Assembly: GCA_023955225.1 (NCBI GenBank) | Contig: JAGSGJ010000005.1 | Coordinates: 1 to 64,000, forward strand | From: Sulfurovum sp. | GTDB taxonomy: Bacteria > Campylobacterota > Campylobacteria > Campylobacterales > Sulfurovaceae | DNA: 64,000 bases | Reading direction: 5' to 3' | Part shown: one piece after another, positions 19,701-28,064 of the stretch | Position numbering within the stretch: position 1 is the first letter of the stretch | Layout: each line of letters begins with the position of its first letter | Made by a program: the position numbers and the translations under genes | Notes under the pieces: model-generated | What the model saw: the letters and a program-made list of their open reading frames with translations, nothing else | Told to the model about the DNA's origin: nothing | The model's database searches: none

Positions 19701-20364
19701 TATTTTGATGATCCACAAAAGTATTTTGCATGGCTGCACTATAAATGGGTACAAGCCTCTGGCTTATCTCATCTACACTCCACTGATGTGCATGGGGTAT
19801 AATTTGAGAAAATAGTGTTGATATTTTGATAGAAAGGTAGTCAATATCAGGGTTTTTTAAAGCTGAAATATACTTATTTATACGGTTTTGTCCTTCTTTC
19901 TCTCCCAGTACAATCTCACCAATGATATTGATATTTACTCTCGTGCCTTCTTTTCTTCTGTGTTTAATATGTTTTATGAGAGGATTATTTTCTCCTTTGA
20001 TAATAATACTGGAGACATCATTTCTCAAATATTGAATAAACAAAGGGATGGAAATTGAACTTACGTAAATACCCACATGCCTAAACAGCCAAATGAGTAT
20101 TTGTTCAAAAGAAGAGAAAAACTCAGTGTTCTCATGTTTTGCAAAAATATACGCTAATTGGTCAGCTACACGAGCAGTATCTTTCGAACGGAAACTCTGA
20201 TCCAGCAACTCTATAAGAAAGATTTTGTTCATAGAATCTTCAAGCATTTTATTCATCATGTCATGAAAACGCTCCTCTTCACTTTCCCGGCTTTCTTGGA
20301 TTAGACTCTGCCATCTATGAGCAACACTTTTTACTTCATTAAATGTTTCGTTTGATATATTCAT
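16768..20364 (-). CDS. putA: Bifunctional proline dehydrogenase / P5C dehydrogenase
   Basis: Oxidises proline to pyrroline-5-carboxylate and then glutamate; 1198 aa. The FAD-dependent proline dehydrogenase barrel is in the first half, with IKIRLVKGANQEMEL and GVEAFHTAEMLEG. The aldehyde dehydrogenase domain follows, with VISPWNFPIAIPAG, the catalytic Glu region ALSGETGGKDA and the catalytic Cys in NSGQKCSATSLLVL. No N-terminal ribbon-helix-helix DNA-binding domain is evident, so it is unlikely to self-repress as E. coli PutA does. The last 200 residues or so are a less familiar C-terminal region. Confidence 0.95.
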   Translation of the reverse strand: MNISNETFNEVKSVAHRWQSLIQESRESEEERFHDMMNKMLEDSMNKIFLIELLDQSFRSKDTARVADQLAYIFAKHENTEFFSSFEQILIWLFRHVGIYVSSISIPLFIQYLRNDVSSIIIKGENNPLIKHIKHRRKEGTRVNINIIGEIVLGEKEGQNRINKYISALKNPDIDYLSIKISTLFSQIIPHAHQWSVDEISQRLVPIYSAAMQNTFVDHQNKKQHKFVNLDMEEYRDLELTIDVFKKTLELEEFHNYHAGIVVQTYLPDTFEHVQKLAMWAKERVKNGGAPIKIRLVKGANQEMELTEASLRGWENVTFSSKVESDANYKVLMDYLLSKEIAPSVHVGIASHNLFDQALGVLIAKERGVEAFHTAEMLEGMSESAYKILKDDHVNVILYAPTATHETFTNAIAYLVRRFDENTAEQNFLRHSFGLEIDSKAWKKLLKSYDDSVKMIPKLTLRPNRTQDRNDAIIKSEVNLQTYQYKSEPDTDFALPQNKTWAASIRDKWKDVGENGGFNAAPVIGGQEIRTGEKIEIIDKSQYHEKIKVGYYHKAAADDLELARQTAKEDPDGWRDLDVKSRQSILMDVSDEFRKARADLIGIAAAEVGKVFTETDIEVSEAIDFLNFYPYSVDRISNLSGVNIEAKGVGLVISPWNFPIAIPAGGVAAALAAGNTVILKPSSDAILCGYRICQCFWDAGISKNTLQFVSTGGSLVGKHLVSNPDIDFVIFTGGDQTAYDMIKARPSIALSGETGGKDATIVTAMADRDQAVKNVITSAFSNSGQKCSATSLLVLEKELYEDENFKQALIDAAQSLEVGSVWDFKNRIGTLVNLPADELKKSLSYLDKNETWAIAPSYADNENPYMLKPSIRWGTQKGDFCHMKELFGPVLSVMCANDLNDAIEIVNATGYGLTSGLESLDKREQEIWREKLLAGNLYINRSTTGAIVIRQPFGGMRKSAIGSGKKAGGFNYVTQFMHITYDETNIYETCSVEYLNKLDTLLSNENEHYDAIELSLRKACHFSLWLDMEFKHEHDYAGIRGESNIIRYLPVKSVLLRVEENDNLSQILPSVMAIKMVGAKLHLSLPETFESAELLWLEVKASLLMDQENDGDVIVREDETALIKSMSHVERIRFLQPKNVSENIYEAVADQALYIASDPFISHGRIELMHYYIEQSISDSYHRYGNLGEHGLKKEEEK

Positions 20365-20426
20365 ATAATCTAATTCCTTTATATCTATTTTCTAGATGTG
20401 TTTATATCTTGATACCTTGCAGATTT

Positions 20427-21275
20427 TTATGTTAATAGTTTGATAAAATTTTTATTTTTACTCAATACATCAAATGAATTTTCATTTCTTAATTCCTCTT
20501 GTAAGCTTGGAACTATTTCAATAGCAAGTTTAATATCTGAAATTGCTTCATCTATATCTTCTAATTTAGCATTGGCACGGGCTCTCTGCCAGTAGGACAA
20601 GGCATAATTATCATCAAGTATTATGGCTTGATCACACAGGGATAGTGCCCATCTTGTTTCATTTAGATCTAATAGAGTATGTGCTTTATAGGTCAGGGCT
20701 TCCACACATGTTGGAGATATTTTCAAAATTTCATCATAAATGTTTAATTTCTCTTGTGTACTCTCTTCAACTTCTACTCTTCTCCAAAGTGAATTCACTT
20801 TTTCTGTCTGCTCAAGGTGCTCTTGTGTTTGCACAATAAGTTCAAACCGTTGTTTTGCTTTAGACTCAATATGAACTAGTCTTTCTTCAAAATCTTTAGA
20901 AAGTTCCAATATTTTTGTTTCTACTAACTGTTTGTTATTCTCTTTTAGCTCTTTAAGAGATTTGAGACCAACAATAAGAAGTATAGAACTCGCAGCTGCA
21001 ATAATATAAAATATATTGTTGATGGTATCCGTTGCGTAAGCGATGGCTCTGTCACTGACCGAAAGCTCACTTATGGTAATCTGCTTTGTCACATCTTCTC
21101 TTAGCTTTTGCTGGTCAGTTCTAAGTGCTTTTAGTTCATCGAAGACATAACGTTCTATAAGTGGCTTTTTTATAAGTGTATTGGTAGAAGGCTTTATATC
21201 TTCCAATGCATAAGAGACATTACAAAGAATAAGACTTATCAATAATAGTTTGGTTATAAACTTTATTCCCGTCAT
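20427..21275 (-). CDS. Membrane-anchored TPR protein
   Basis: A 282-aa protein of unknown function. Residues 1-23 look like a signal peptide (KLLLISLILCNVSYA), a hydrophobic helix follows at about 88-106 (IFYIIAAASSILLIVGL), then a charged coiled-coil region and a tetratricopeptide-like C-terminal half (residues about 165-270) with SLCDQAIILDDNYALSYWQR and DEAISDIKLAIEIVP. It starts directly after the proA stop with no gap, so it is probably co-transcribed with proA. The domain layout suggests a scaffold facing one side of the inner membrane. No enzymatic role can be assigned. Confidence 0.75.
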   Translation of the reverse strand: MTGIKFITKLLLISLILCNVSYALEDIKPSTNTLIKKPLIERYVFDELKALRTDQQKLREDVTKQITISELSVSDRAIAYATDTINNIFYIIAAASSILLIVGLKSLKELKENNKQLVETKILELSKDFEERLVHIESKAKQRFELIVQTQEHLEQTEKVNSLWRRVEVEESTQEKLNIYDEILKISPTCVEALTYKAHTLLDLNETRWALSLCDQAIILDDNYALSYWQRARANAKLEDIDEAISDIKLAIEIVPSLQEELRNENSFDVLSKNKNFIKLLT

Positions 21276-22511
21276 CTAAGCTCTAACCTGGCCACTGCCA
21301 TATATTTTAAACTTATAAGTCGTAAGCCCTTCGATTCCCATTGGGCCTCGTGCATGAAGTTTATTTGTACTGATCCCTACTTCAGCGCCAAAGCCAAAAG
21401 AACCACCATCAGTAAATCTAGTACTTGCATTCACGTACACTGCTGCTGCATCTATAGCATTCAAAAAGTTCTCAGCAGTGCTAATATTTTCAGTTATAAT
21501 TGATTCAGAGTGTCCCGAGGTAAATCTAACGATATGTTCAATAGCTCCTTCCACTCCATCAACTACTTTTATATTTAAGATATTTGCCAAATACTCCGTA
21601 TCAAAATCTTCATCAGTAGCATTAGCTACATCAATAATTTTTTGTGTATTATTACAGCCTTTTAGCTCAGTATGTTCCTTATCAAATGCACTTTTGAGTT
21701 TGGGAAGTGCATTTTGCGCAATAGCCCTATCGACAAGCAATGTCTCCATGGCATTACAAACACCAGGACGTTGTACTTTTGCGTTTATGGCGATAGCAAT
21801 AGCATTGTCAAGTTTTGCATCTTTATCTATGTAGGTATGACACTGACCTTTATCATGTTTAACAACGCTTACGGTTGCATTCTCACTTACATGCTTTATA
21901 AGCCCTGCTCCACCTCTTGGAATGATCAGGTCAACATACTTATCCATCTTTATCAGCTTATCTACGCCTGCTCTTGAAGAGTCTGGTATGAGTGACACTA
22001 AAGCTTTTGGCAAAGCATTTTTCTCTAGAACATCTTGTAATATCTTTGCAATTGCTCTGTTGGAATGTTCTGCCTCTTTACCCCCTTTTAAGATACAGAC
22101 ATTTGAACTTTTAAAACACAAAGCTGCTGTATCACTTGTAACATTTGGACGAGACTCATAGATAATACCTATCACACCTATAGGGATAGATACTTTTTCT
22201 ATCTTTAGCCCATCTTCTGTTACCCACCCGTCAAGTACTTTTCCAACAGGCTCTTTTAATGCAGCGATCTCTTCAATGGCAACTGCCATAGCATCTATTC
22301 TGCTTTCATCTAGAAAGAGTCTATCCATAAGTGAAGAAGAGAGGTTGTTTTTCTCTCCATCTTCCATATCTTTTTTATTTTGATTAACTAAGCGCTCACT
22401 GTTAGATCTTAGAGCTTGAGCCATCTCTCTTAAAATTCTATTTTTTTCACGACCACTTAAAGTAGATAATATCCTGCTGGATTCTTTGGCCTCTTGTAAA
22501 AATTTTTCCAT
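21276..22511 (-). CDS. proA: Gamma-glutamyl phosphate reductase
   Basis: Second step of proline synthesis: reduces gamma-glutamyl phosphate to glutamate semialdehyde using NADPH. The protein has 411 aa, normal length. The aldehyde-dehydrogenase-like fold shows IGVIGIIYESRPNVTSD, LKGGKEAEHSN, PRGGAGLIKHV and the catalytic Cys region VQRPGVCNAMETLLV. ATG 22511 follows AGGAG. It lies 144 bases downstream of proB and directly precedes the TPR gene. The same block also encodes the catabolic PutA, so both directions of the pathway are grouped here. Confidence 0.96.
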   Translation of the reverse strand: MEKFLQEAKESSRILSTLSGREKNRILREMAQALRSNSERLVNQNKKDMEDGEKNNLSSSLMDRLFLDESRIDAMAVAIEEIAALKEPVGKVLDGWVTEDGLKIEKVSIPIGVIGIIYESRPNVTSDTAALCFKSSNVCILKGGKEAEHSNRAIAKILQDVLEKNALPKALVSLIPDSSRAGVDKLIKMDKYVDLIIPRGGAGLIKHVSENATVSVVKHDKGQCHTYIDKDAKLDNAIAIAINAKVQRPGVCNAMETLLVDRAIAQNALPKLKSAFDKEHTELKGCNNTQKIIDVANATDEDFDTEYLANILNIKVVDGVEGAIEHIVRFTSGHSESIITENISTAENFLNAIDAAAVYVNASTRFTDGGSFGFGAEVGISTNKLHARGPMGIEGLTTYKFKIYGSGQVRA

Positions 22512-22655
22512 TATATAACTCCTAATTTATGCTTCTATATAACTACAGCAATAATCTGTAACAGTTTTTATTTTCAGATCAAAAGATGAATTAGCTGTAC
22601 CTCTATCTAATAATTTTCGACTAAGCCCTCAATAAGAGATTTAGCCATCTAATAA

Positions 22656-23438
22656 TTAGTTATCTTTCTTCTTGTCTGTTTTAGTTGTAAATAAAGTACC
22701 TTTATTATGTATACCCTCTAGTAAAAACTCTCTAGCAGATGTCAGATCATAACCATTACATAAAAACATCTCTTTGCCTTTACTCATAATATGCTCAGCT
22801 GCTTTGAGTTTAGTAACTATGCCACCTGTTGCAAATTGAGAGTTTGGAGTATGTTTCTGCTCTAGCTCTTCTTTTTTTATCTCAGTGACAATTTTTCTGA
22901 TTTTTGCTTTTGGATTGTCTTTAGGATTAGAATCATAATATCCATCAATATCACTTAAAATCACAAGCAGATCAGCACCGGTATGATACGTAATATGAGC
23001 AGATAGCTGGTCGTTGTCTCCAAAGAGTTGATCTGGAGTTGTTGAGATATCATTTTCATTTACTATGGGTAAAATATCATTTCTCAATGTTCTATCTATA
23101 ATATCTTGAAAGATTTGTGTATGTACTCTTGAATCAAAATCTTCTTCAGTCAAAAGTATCTGAGAAATAGGAACATCATAAATATCAAACTTATTTTTAT
23201 AAGAACTCATAAGGATAGGCTGTCCAACAGAAGCTAAAACTTTTTTACTTGTAGGAACACTTCTGTTTAATTGAACTGCTGTATATCCTGCAGCAACTGC
23301 CCCAGATGTCACAAGAATAACCTCATACTTTTTTCTAGCTTCAACAATCAAAGAGACTAGGTTTAACATCCTCTCTTTTGCAATACTTGTTGTATCTGTT
23401 AAGACGCTGCTTCCTACTTTAAAAACTATTCTTTTCAT
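22656..23438 (-). CDS. proB: Glutamate 5-kinase, short form
   Basis: First and usually feedback-controlled step of proline synthesis: phosphorylates glutamate. At 260 aa it consists of the amino-acid-kinase domain only, with KVGSSVLTD at the start, LVTSGAVAAGY, PIVNENDISTT and LSDIDGYYDSNP. The C-terminal PUA domain of E. coli ProB (367 aa) is absent. The gene ends in a lysine-rich tail. It is the first gene of a proB-proA-TPR run; 144 bases to proA leave room for a second promoter, though I see no clear one. Confidence 0.94.
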   Translation of the reverse strand: MKRIVFKVGSSVLTDTTSIAKERMLNLVSLIVEARKKYEVILVTSGAVAAGYTAVQLNRSVPTSKKVLASVGQPILMSSYKNKFDIYDVPISQILLTEEDFDSRVHTQIFQDIIDRTLRNDILPIVNENDISTTPDQLFGDNDQLSAHITYHTGADLLVILSDIDGYYDSNPKDNPKAKIRKIVTEIKKEELEQKHTPNSQFATGGIVTKLKAAEHIMSKGKEMFLCNGYDLTSAREFLLEGIHNKGTLFTTKTDKKKDN

Positions 23439-23673
23439 TTTATATTTCCTTTTATCTTATCGATTCTTTTTTATCATTTTATCATTTTATCATAGTGAAA
23501 TAAATCTCTATACTCTGTTTCGTTCTACACTTAGTTTTTTGTTAGTAAATTCCAAGATAAAGTTATTCTTTAATGAGAGAGTAAAGATTTTAATATATGT
23601 AACAGTAGAGTCCAGGAGACTCTGTTAAATCTTAGATATTGGTAGATTTTTCTTCTATTATTTTGAGGTTGAG

Positions 23674-23820
23674 TCAAGATGGTGGATTATAAAAGTTAAG
23701 TTCACTTTGGTTCCAGCCACCTCTTTCACTATAGCGAGTGTGCAACTTGGCATTGATCAGAGTGTAACTATAACCCTGTGATGCTACTTATGAGATCTTA
23801 CCTTCACGTAATGCTTCTAA
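23674..23820 (-). pseudogene. Possible coding relic
   Basis: A minus-strand frame of 49 codons reads LEALREGKIS, then one TAA stop, then VASQGYSYTL, INAKLHTRYS and SERGGWNQSELNF, and ends at TGA. The composition is protein-like, but I do not recognise a family. With an internal stop and no good start it looks like a decayed fragment; chance is a real alternative. Confidence 0.2.
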
Positions 23821-23902
23821 ACAGATTCTTTACTTTTCATAGGTTTCCTTTAAGCGGCTCTGAAAAAGACCCTATTGGTCTCTTTATAAAACTGTTTAAA
23901 AT

Positions 23903-23924
23903 ATGGACAGATCACTCTGTCCAT
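23903..23924 (-). terminator. Probable terminator of the cold-shock gene
   Basis: Read on the minus strand, ATGGACAG and CTGTCCAT form a perfect eight-base stem with a six-base loop, followed by ATTTT. It lies nine bases past the cold-shock stop codon. The T-run is short, so the confidence is moderate. Confidence 0.55.
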
Positions 23925-23933
23925 TAGATGGTC

Positions 23934-24152
23934 TTAAAGACCAGTAACGTTTTCAGCTTGTAAGCCTTTTTCGCCTTTACCTATCTCAAAAGTCACTTTT
24001 TGACCGTCATTAAGGGAAACACGGTCGTAACCGTTACTATTAATTTGACGATAATGTACAAATACATCATCTCCGCCAATTTCTTGTTCGATAAAACCGA
24101 AACCTTTTTCACTGTTGAACCATTTTACTGTTCCGTTTACTAAATTTGCCAT
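23934..24152 (-). CDS. Cold-shock domain protein
   Basis: A 72-aa single OB-fold nucleic-acid chaperone. RNP1 is KGFGFIEQ (residues 16-23) and RNP2 is DVFVHYRQI (29-37), with the opening [15 protein letters not shown] typical of CspA-family proteins. It binds single-stranded RNA or DNA and helps translation or stress adaptation. AAAGGAAT precedes the ATG. A 12-base palindrome lies in its 5' region. It stands alone with its own terminator, and the family member cannot be named more precisely. Confidence 0.95.
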   Translation of the reverse strand: MANLVNGTVKWFNSEKGFGFIEQEIGGDDVFVHYRQINSNGYDRVSLNDGQKVTFEIGKGEKGLQAENVTGL

Positions 24153-24167
24153 TGCAATTCCTTTGGT

Positions 24168-24179
24168 TGTGTATACACA
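24168..24179. promoter_or_regulatory. Palindrome in the cold-shock gene leader
   Basis: TGTGTATACACA is a perfect 12-base palindrome just upstream of the ribosome-binding site of the minus-strand cold-shock gene. It could be an operator or an RNA hairpin stem without a loop. The role is unknown. Confidence 0.3.
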
Positions 24180-24513
24180 TCATTTCTGAAGTGCTGAAAA
24201 TATAAAGTGGAGTGTTCTTAAGGGAAGATATTACTGCAAACAAAGGTTATTAATAAAAGTCAAGCCAAAGATGAACTCTAAATCATCTTTCAATGTATAA
24301 TTGTACCTGAATATTTTAATAATAGCAAATTATACATAGTAATAACTATTTTTTATGACTATTTTTAAAGTCTTGAATAAATGATGTAATGAAAAGTATC
24401 AAAGATAATTTCTCCTTCCTTTATCATGGGATTAGACTAATGAATTAAAGTTTATGTGCACATGAAATACACACTTGAGTGATAGCATAGATAAAACTTT
24501 TCAAAGGAATATA

Positions 24514-26835
24514 ATGAAAGATGTCGTATGTGGTATGGATGTTTTAGAGGAGTCTAAATTTCAAAGTATACATCATCATGAAAGATACTATTTTTGCAGT
24601 GGACAGTGCAAAATGAAGTTTGATACTTCACCAGATACCTTCCTCCATACAAAAGATACATCAAGTACAGTGACTTGCCCTGACGGTAGCTGTGACATTA
24701 ACACATCTTTTATCAACAAAAATGTCCAATACACTTGTCCAATGCACCCAGAGATCATTAAGGATGAACCGGGAAGCTGTCCAATCTGTGGTATGGCACT
24801 AGAACCTCTCATGGCTACAGCAGAAGAAGACAAGAGTGAACTCATAGCAATGACACAGCGCTTTTGGTTCTCTTTGGCTTTGGCACTTCCTCTTTTTTTC
24901 TTAGCCATGATAGCGGATATGATGCCTTCTTTGTTACCGGAAAATGTATCTATGAAAACTTTATTCTGGATAGAGTTTTCTCTGTCAACACCAGTAGTAC
25001 TTTGGGGTGGATGGCCATTTTTTGTAAGAGCTTGGCAATCCCTAAAAACATGGAATCTCAATATGTTTACGCTCATTGCTCTTGGAGTGTCAGTTGCATG
25101 GGTATACAGTGTGGTTGCTTTACTCTTCCCTGCTATTTTCCCGCCTCAGATGCAAGGCAGTGATGGCACGGTACATGTCTACTTTGAATCTGCAGCTGTG
25201 ATTGTGGCTTTGGTACTGATGGGACAGGTATTGGAGCTTAGAGCTCGTTCTAATACCAATGAGGCGATTAAAACACTACTTGGTCTTGCTCCTAACACGG
25301 CTACGCTTATTCATCCTGACGGATCAGAAACAGAGATCTCCATTGAAGAGGTTAAATTGGATGATGCACTGCATATTCGTCCCGGAGAGAAGATCCCGGT
25401 TGATGGAGTGGTTTTAAAAGGTGAAAGCCATGTAGATGAATCTATGGTCACGGGTGAACCTCTGGCTGTCAAAAAAACTTCAGGGACAACACTCATCGGT
25501 GCGACGATTAACGGAACAGGTACCCTTGTTATGAAAGCAGAAAAAATAGGTGCAGACACCCTCCTCTCCCAAATCATCGATATGGTAGCCCAGGCACAAC
25601 GTTCACGTGCACCCATACAAAAACTGGCTGACCTTGTCTCTTTTTATTTTGTACCTCTTGTTGTACTTATTTCTTTGATTACCTTTGTGATATGGTATCT
25701 TGTTGGACCAGAACCTAAACTTGCTTATGCACTTGTTTCTGCTGTATCTGTTCTGATCATCGCATGCCCTTGTGCATTGGGTCTTGCAACGCCTATCTCC
25801 ATTATGGTCGGTACTGGGAAAGGTGCTTCTAATGGTGTACTCATCAAAAATGCAGAAGCACTGGAAATACTGGAAAAAGTGACCACGCTCATTGTCGATA
25901 AAACCGGTACATTAACAGAAGGGAAACCAAAACTTGTTGCAGTAGAAACTGTAGGTCAACTAGAAACAAATAACTTGCTTCAGATTGCAGCCTCACTCGA
26001 ATACTCCAGTGAGCATCCCATCGCTCAGGCGATCGTTAAAGAAGTAGAAAGTCAAAACATTCAACTACTTGCTATTAAAGAGTTTAATTCTGTTACAGGT
26101 CAAGGAATTACGGGTAGTGTTAATAACCATACTGTTGCCATAGGAAATATAAAACTACTTGAATCTTTAAATGTGGAGACAATATTACTCAAAAAAAGAG
26201 CTCAAAGATTAAGAGCAGAAGGTGCCACGGTCATCTTAGTTGCTATCGATAATGAACCTGCAGGACTCATCGCTGTAGCAGACCCGATCAAAGAGACAAC
26301 AAACGATGCAATTAAAACACTCCATGAAGAGGGATTAAAAGTTGTCATGCTCACAGGAGACAATGCTACAACGGCAAATGCAGTAGCCAAAAATCTTAAC
26401 ATAGATAAAGTTCATGCTGATGTACTCCCTAACGAAAAAGCTAAAGTAGTTAAAATGCTTCAGGAACAAGGTGAAATCGTAGCTATGGCAGGAGACGGAA
26501 TTAATGATGCTCCTGCACTGGCTCAAGCTCATGTTGGTATCGCTATGGGTACAGGTACAGATGTGGCTATGCAGAGTTCAGGAGTCACGCTCATCAAAGG
26601 TGATCTTAGAGGCATCGTTAAGGCAAGACGTCTTAGTCGTGCTACAATGAAGAACATCAGACAAAACCGCTTTTTTGCCTTTATTTACAATAGCTTTGGT
26701 GTTCCCATAGCAGCAGGTGTACTCTACCCTTTCTTTGGAATCTTACTCTCTCCTATGATCGCTGCTACAGCTATGAGTTTTTCTTCTGTCTCAGTGATAC
26801 TCAATGCTTTACGATTGAAAAAAGAGACACTTTAG
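24514..26835 (+). CDS. copA: Copper-type P1B ATPase with YHS domain
   Basis: Pumps monovalent heavy-metal ions, most likely copper, out of the cytoplasm; 773 aa. It opens with a YHS domain (DVVCGMDV, residues 2-9, then [10 protein letters not shown]), followed by a heavy-metal-binding domain (YTCPMHPEI and [11 protein letters not shown]). Then come the P-ATPase core elements: TGE loop in MVTGEPLAV, the CPC metal site in [13 protein letters not shown], the phosphorylated Asp in [11 protein letters not shown] and the hinge [13 protein letters not shown] classical HMA (GMxCxxC) domain is absent. The frame is open back to TTG 24475, but ATG 24514 follows AAAGGA and starts the YHS domain. Confidence 0.93.
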   Translation: MKDVVCGMDVLEESKFQSIHHHERYYFCSGQCKMKFDTSPDTFLHTKDTSSTVTCPDGSCDINTSFINKNVQYTCPMHPEIIKDEPGSCPICGMALEPLMATAEEDKSELIAMTQRFWFSLALALPLFFLAMIADMMPSLLPENVSMKTLFWIEFSLSTPVVLWGGWPFFVRAWQSLKTWNLNMFTLIALGVSVAWVYSVVALLFPAIFPPQMQGSDGTVHVYFESAAVIVALVLMGQVLELRARSNTNEAIKTLLGLAPNTATLIHPDGSETEISIEEVKLDDALHIRPGEKIPVDGVVLKGESHVDESMVTGEPLAVKKTSGTTLIGATINGTGTLVMKAEKIGADTLLSQIIDMVAQAQRSRAPIQKLADLVSFYFVPLVVLISLITFVIWYLVGPEPKLAYALVSAVSVLIIACPCALGLATPISIMVGTGKGASNGVLIKNAEALEILEKVTTLIVDKTGTLTEGKPKLVAVETVGQLETNNLLQIAASLEYSSEHPIAQAIVKEVESQNIQLLAIKEFNSVTGQGITGSVNNHTVAIGNIKLLESLNVETILLKKRAQRLRAEGATVILVAIDNEPAGLIAVADPIKETTNDAIKTLHEEGLKVVMLTGDNATTANAVAKNLNIDKVHADVLPNEKAKVVKMLQEQGEIVAMAGDGINDAPALAQAHVGIAMGTGTDVAMQSSGVTLIKGDLRGIVKARRLSRATMKNIRQNRFFAFIYNSFGVPIAAGVLYPFFGILLSPMIAATAMSFSSVSVILNALRLKKETL

Positions 26836-26888
26836 TACTGAGCAAAATAAATACACACACATTACACACATTCTACCTAATATAGAGT

Positions 26889-26904
26889 AATAATACGTAT
26901 TATT
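26889..26904. promoter_or_regulatory. 16-base palindrome upstream of the superoxide dismutase relic
   Basis: AATAATACGTATTATT is a perfect palindrome 55 bases before the sod-like start. AT-rich palindromes of this kind are typical for Fur/PerR-family or similar operators, but no match to a known box is claimed. Confidence 0.35.
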
Positions 26905-26943
26905 TAATGAGTAGAAAGAGGATGTAGAGTGGCACATATATTA

Positions 26944-27531
26944 ATGAATTTACCCTTTGATTAGAATGCTTTGGAACCGTATATCTCAAAAGAAACACTG
27001 CAGTATCATCACGGAAAACACCATGCTTCATATATTAAAAACTTAAATAGATTGATTGAAGGTACAACGTATGCAGATATGAACCTTGAAGCCATTATCA
27101 TATCAGCTAGTGGTGGTATATTTAACAACGCTGCACAAGTATATAACCATGACTTTTATTTTAAAGGAATGAGCAGAAAAATTACTGCTCCTTCTAAAAA
27201 CCTATTGGCTATATTTAACAAAGACTTTGGTTCTTTTGAAGCGTTTAAAAAGATTTTTTTTGAGACTGCTGCAGGTTTCTTTGGGTCAGGATGGATATGG
27301 CTGAGTGTTGATGATTCTGGCTCTTTGGTTCTTGAATCATTCTCCAATGCCGGTAATCCCCTACTCTCAGGACATACACCTTTAATGACTTGTGATGTAT
27401 GGGAACATGCTTACTACATTGACTATAGAAATGCGAGAGCAGCCTATCTTGAAAAGTGGTGGGGTTTGGTCGATTGGAATTTTGTTTCACAAAACCTTGA
27501 AGCATTTACAGAAACGCGTCAAAGAAGTTAA
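26944..27531 (+). pseudogene. sodB: Fe-superoxide dismutase gene interrupted by an amber codon
   Basis: From ATG 26944 the frame reads MNLPFD, then TAG at 26962-26964, then NALEPYISKETLQYHHGKHH and the rest of a superoxide dismutase. Downstream of the stop the protein is intact: His in QYHHGKHH, His in VYNHDFYF, and Asp and His in CDVWEHAYY give all four metal ligands. Length after the stop is about 186 aa. A TTG at 26971 could in principle restart translation without the first 13 residues or so. Either this is a recent pseudogene, or suppression or re-initiation keeps it active. An in-frame GTG at 26929 lies before the ATG. Confidence 0.75.
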
Positions 27532-27575
27532 GATGAAAACATCAAGAAGACGTTCTTTCACTTAGGATTTAGCCA

Positions 27576-27790
27576 ATGTCTTTAGAAAATTGAAGCAGTA
27601 TAATGGAAAAAATGAAGGAAAAGCCTATATTGCTTATAAAAGGAAATATATATGATGTTAGCTCTAGTCCTTTATGGAAAGATGGTATACATCAAAACCA
27701 ATACCTATAAATGGTTCAAAGACAATACCTATGAATTAGAGAGTAGCCATGACATCAGCAACCTCCCCCTCTTCGATGATAAAAGCACTT
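27576..27790 (+). pseudogene. Frameshifted cytochrome b5-like heme-binding relic
   Basis: Three successive frames each carry part of one cytochrome b5-like (heme/steroid-binding) protein: MSLE from 27576, then LKQYNGKNEGKAYIAYK from 27590, then KGNIYDVSSSPLWKDGIHQN after an A-run at about 27648-27651, then possibly SSHDISNLPLFDD near 27742-27780 in the third frame. The order matches the family pattern LKQYNG, then the aromatic-rich YDVSSSPLW, then a His-containing tail. At least two frame changes are clear and the last is less certain. It follows the broken sod gene, so this stretch appears to be decaying. Confidence 0.6.
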
Positions 27791-27934
27791 GAAAATAATC
27801 CTATACCAAGAGGTATTTTTTATCAAGCGGAAGGTATTACCTTTGAAGAGCATCTCAGAGGAGATGAGAAAAGAGCACTTTTCAGTCTTACGCATGATCT
27901 TAAAAATATACAAGAATTGTTTAATGAATATTGA
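27749..27934 (+). CDS. Small hypothetical protein
   Basis: A 61-aa open frame of unknown family. It is polar, with no signal peptide or membrane segment, and ends in a helix-like stretch, THDLKNIQELFNEY. No good Shine-Dalgarno precedes ATG 27749, and its first codons overlap the cytochrome b5-like relic in another frame. It may be a real small gene or part of the same decayed region. Confidence 0.3.
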   Translation: MTSATSPSSMIKALENNPIPRGIFYQAEGITFEEHLRGDEKRALFSLTHDLKNIQELFNEY

Positions 27935-27979
27935 AATAAAAAGATAAATAAGATAAATTTACTCCTAATTTATGAAAAG

Positions 27980-28064
27980 ACTTGAATATTACAGTATTTT
28001 TGTGCTATAACTATGGAAAGAATGAAAGAATGAAAGAATAAAATACTCTATATAAGGATTTTAA
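27980..28064 (+). promoter_or_regulatory. Probable promoter and leader of the suf operon
   Basis: TTGAAT near 27982 and TATAAC near 28006 stand about 18 bases apart and could be -35 and -10 boxes. Directly after come three tandem copies of GAAAGAAT (28016-28039), then AAGGAT before the sufB ATG at 28065. Promoter boxes are inferred; the tandem octamers are directly visible. Confidence 0.4.

Larger units (their letters stand above)
23439..23933. other. Long spacer between proB and the cold-shock gene
   Basis: About 495 bases with no intact gene. It holds a possible coding relic on the minus strand (23674-23820) and the apparent terminator of the cold-shock gene (23903-23924). The remaining sequence is AT-rich and I see no recognisable RNA or repeat in it. 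Confidence 0.5.

Noticed and set aside
24475..24513. Upstream TTG start for the copper ATPase
   Set aside because: ATG 24514 has a good ribosome site and opens the YHS domain; the upstream codons add nothing family-like.
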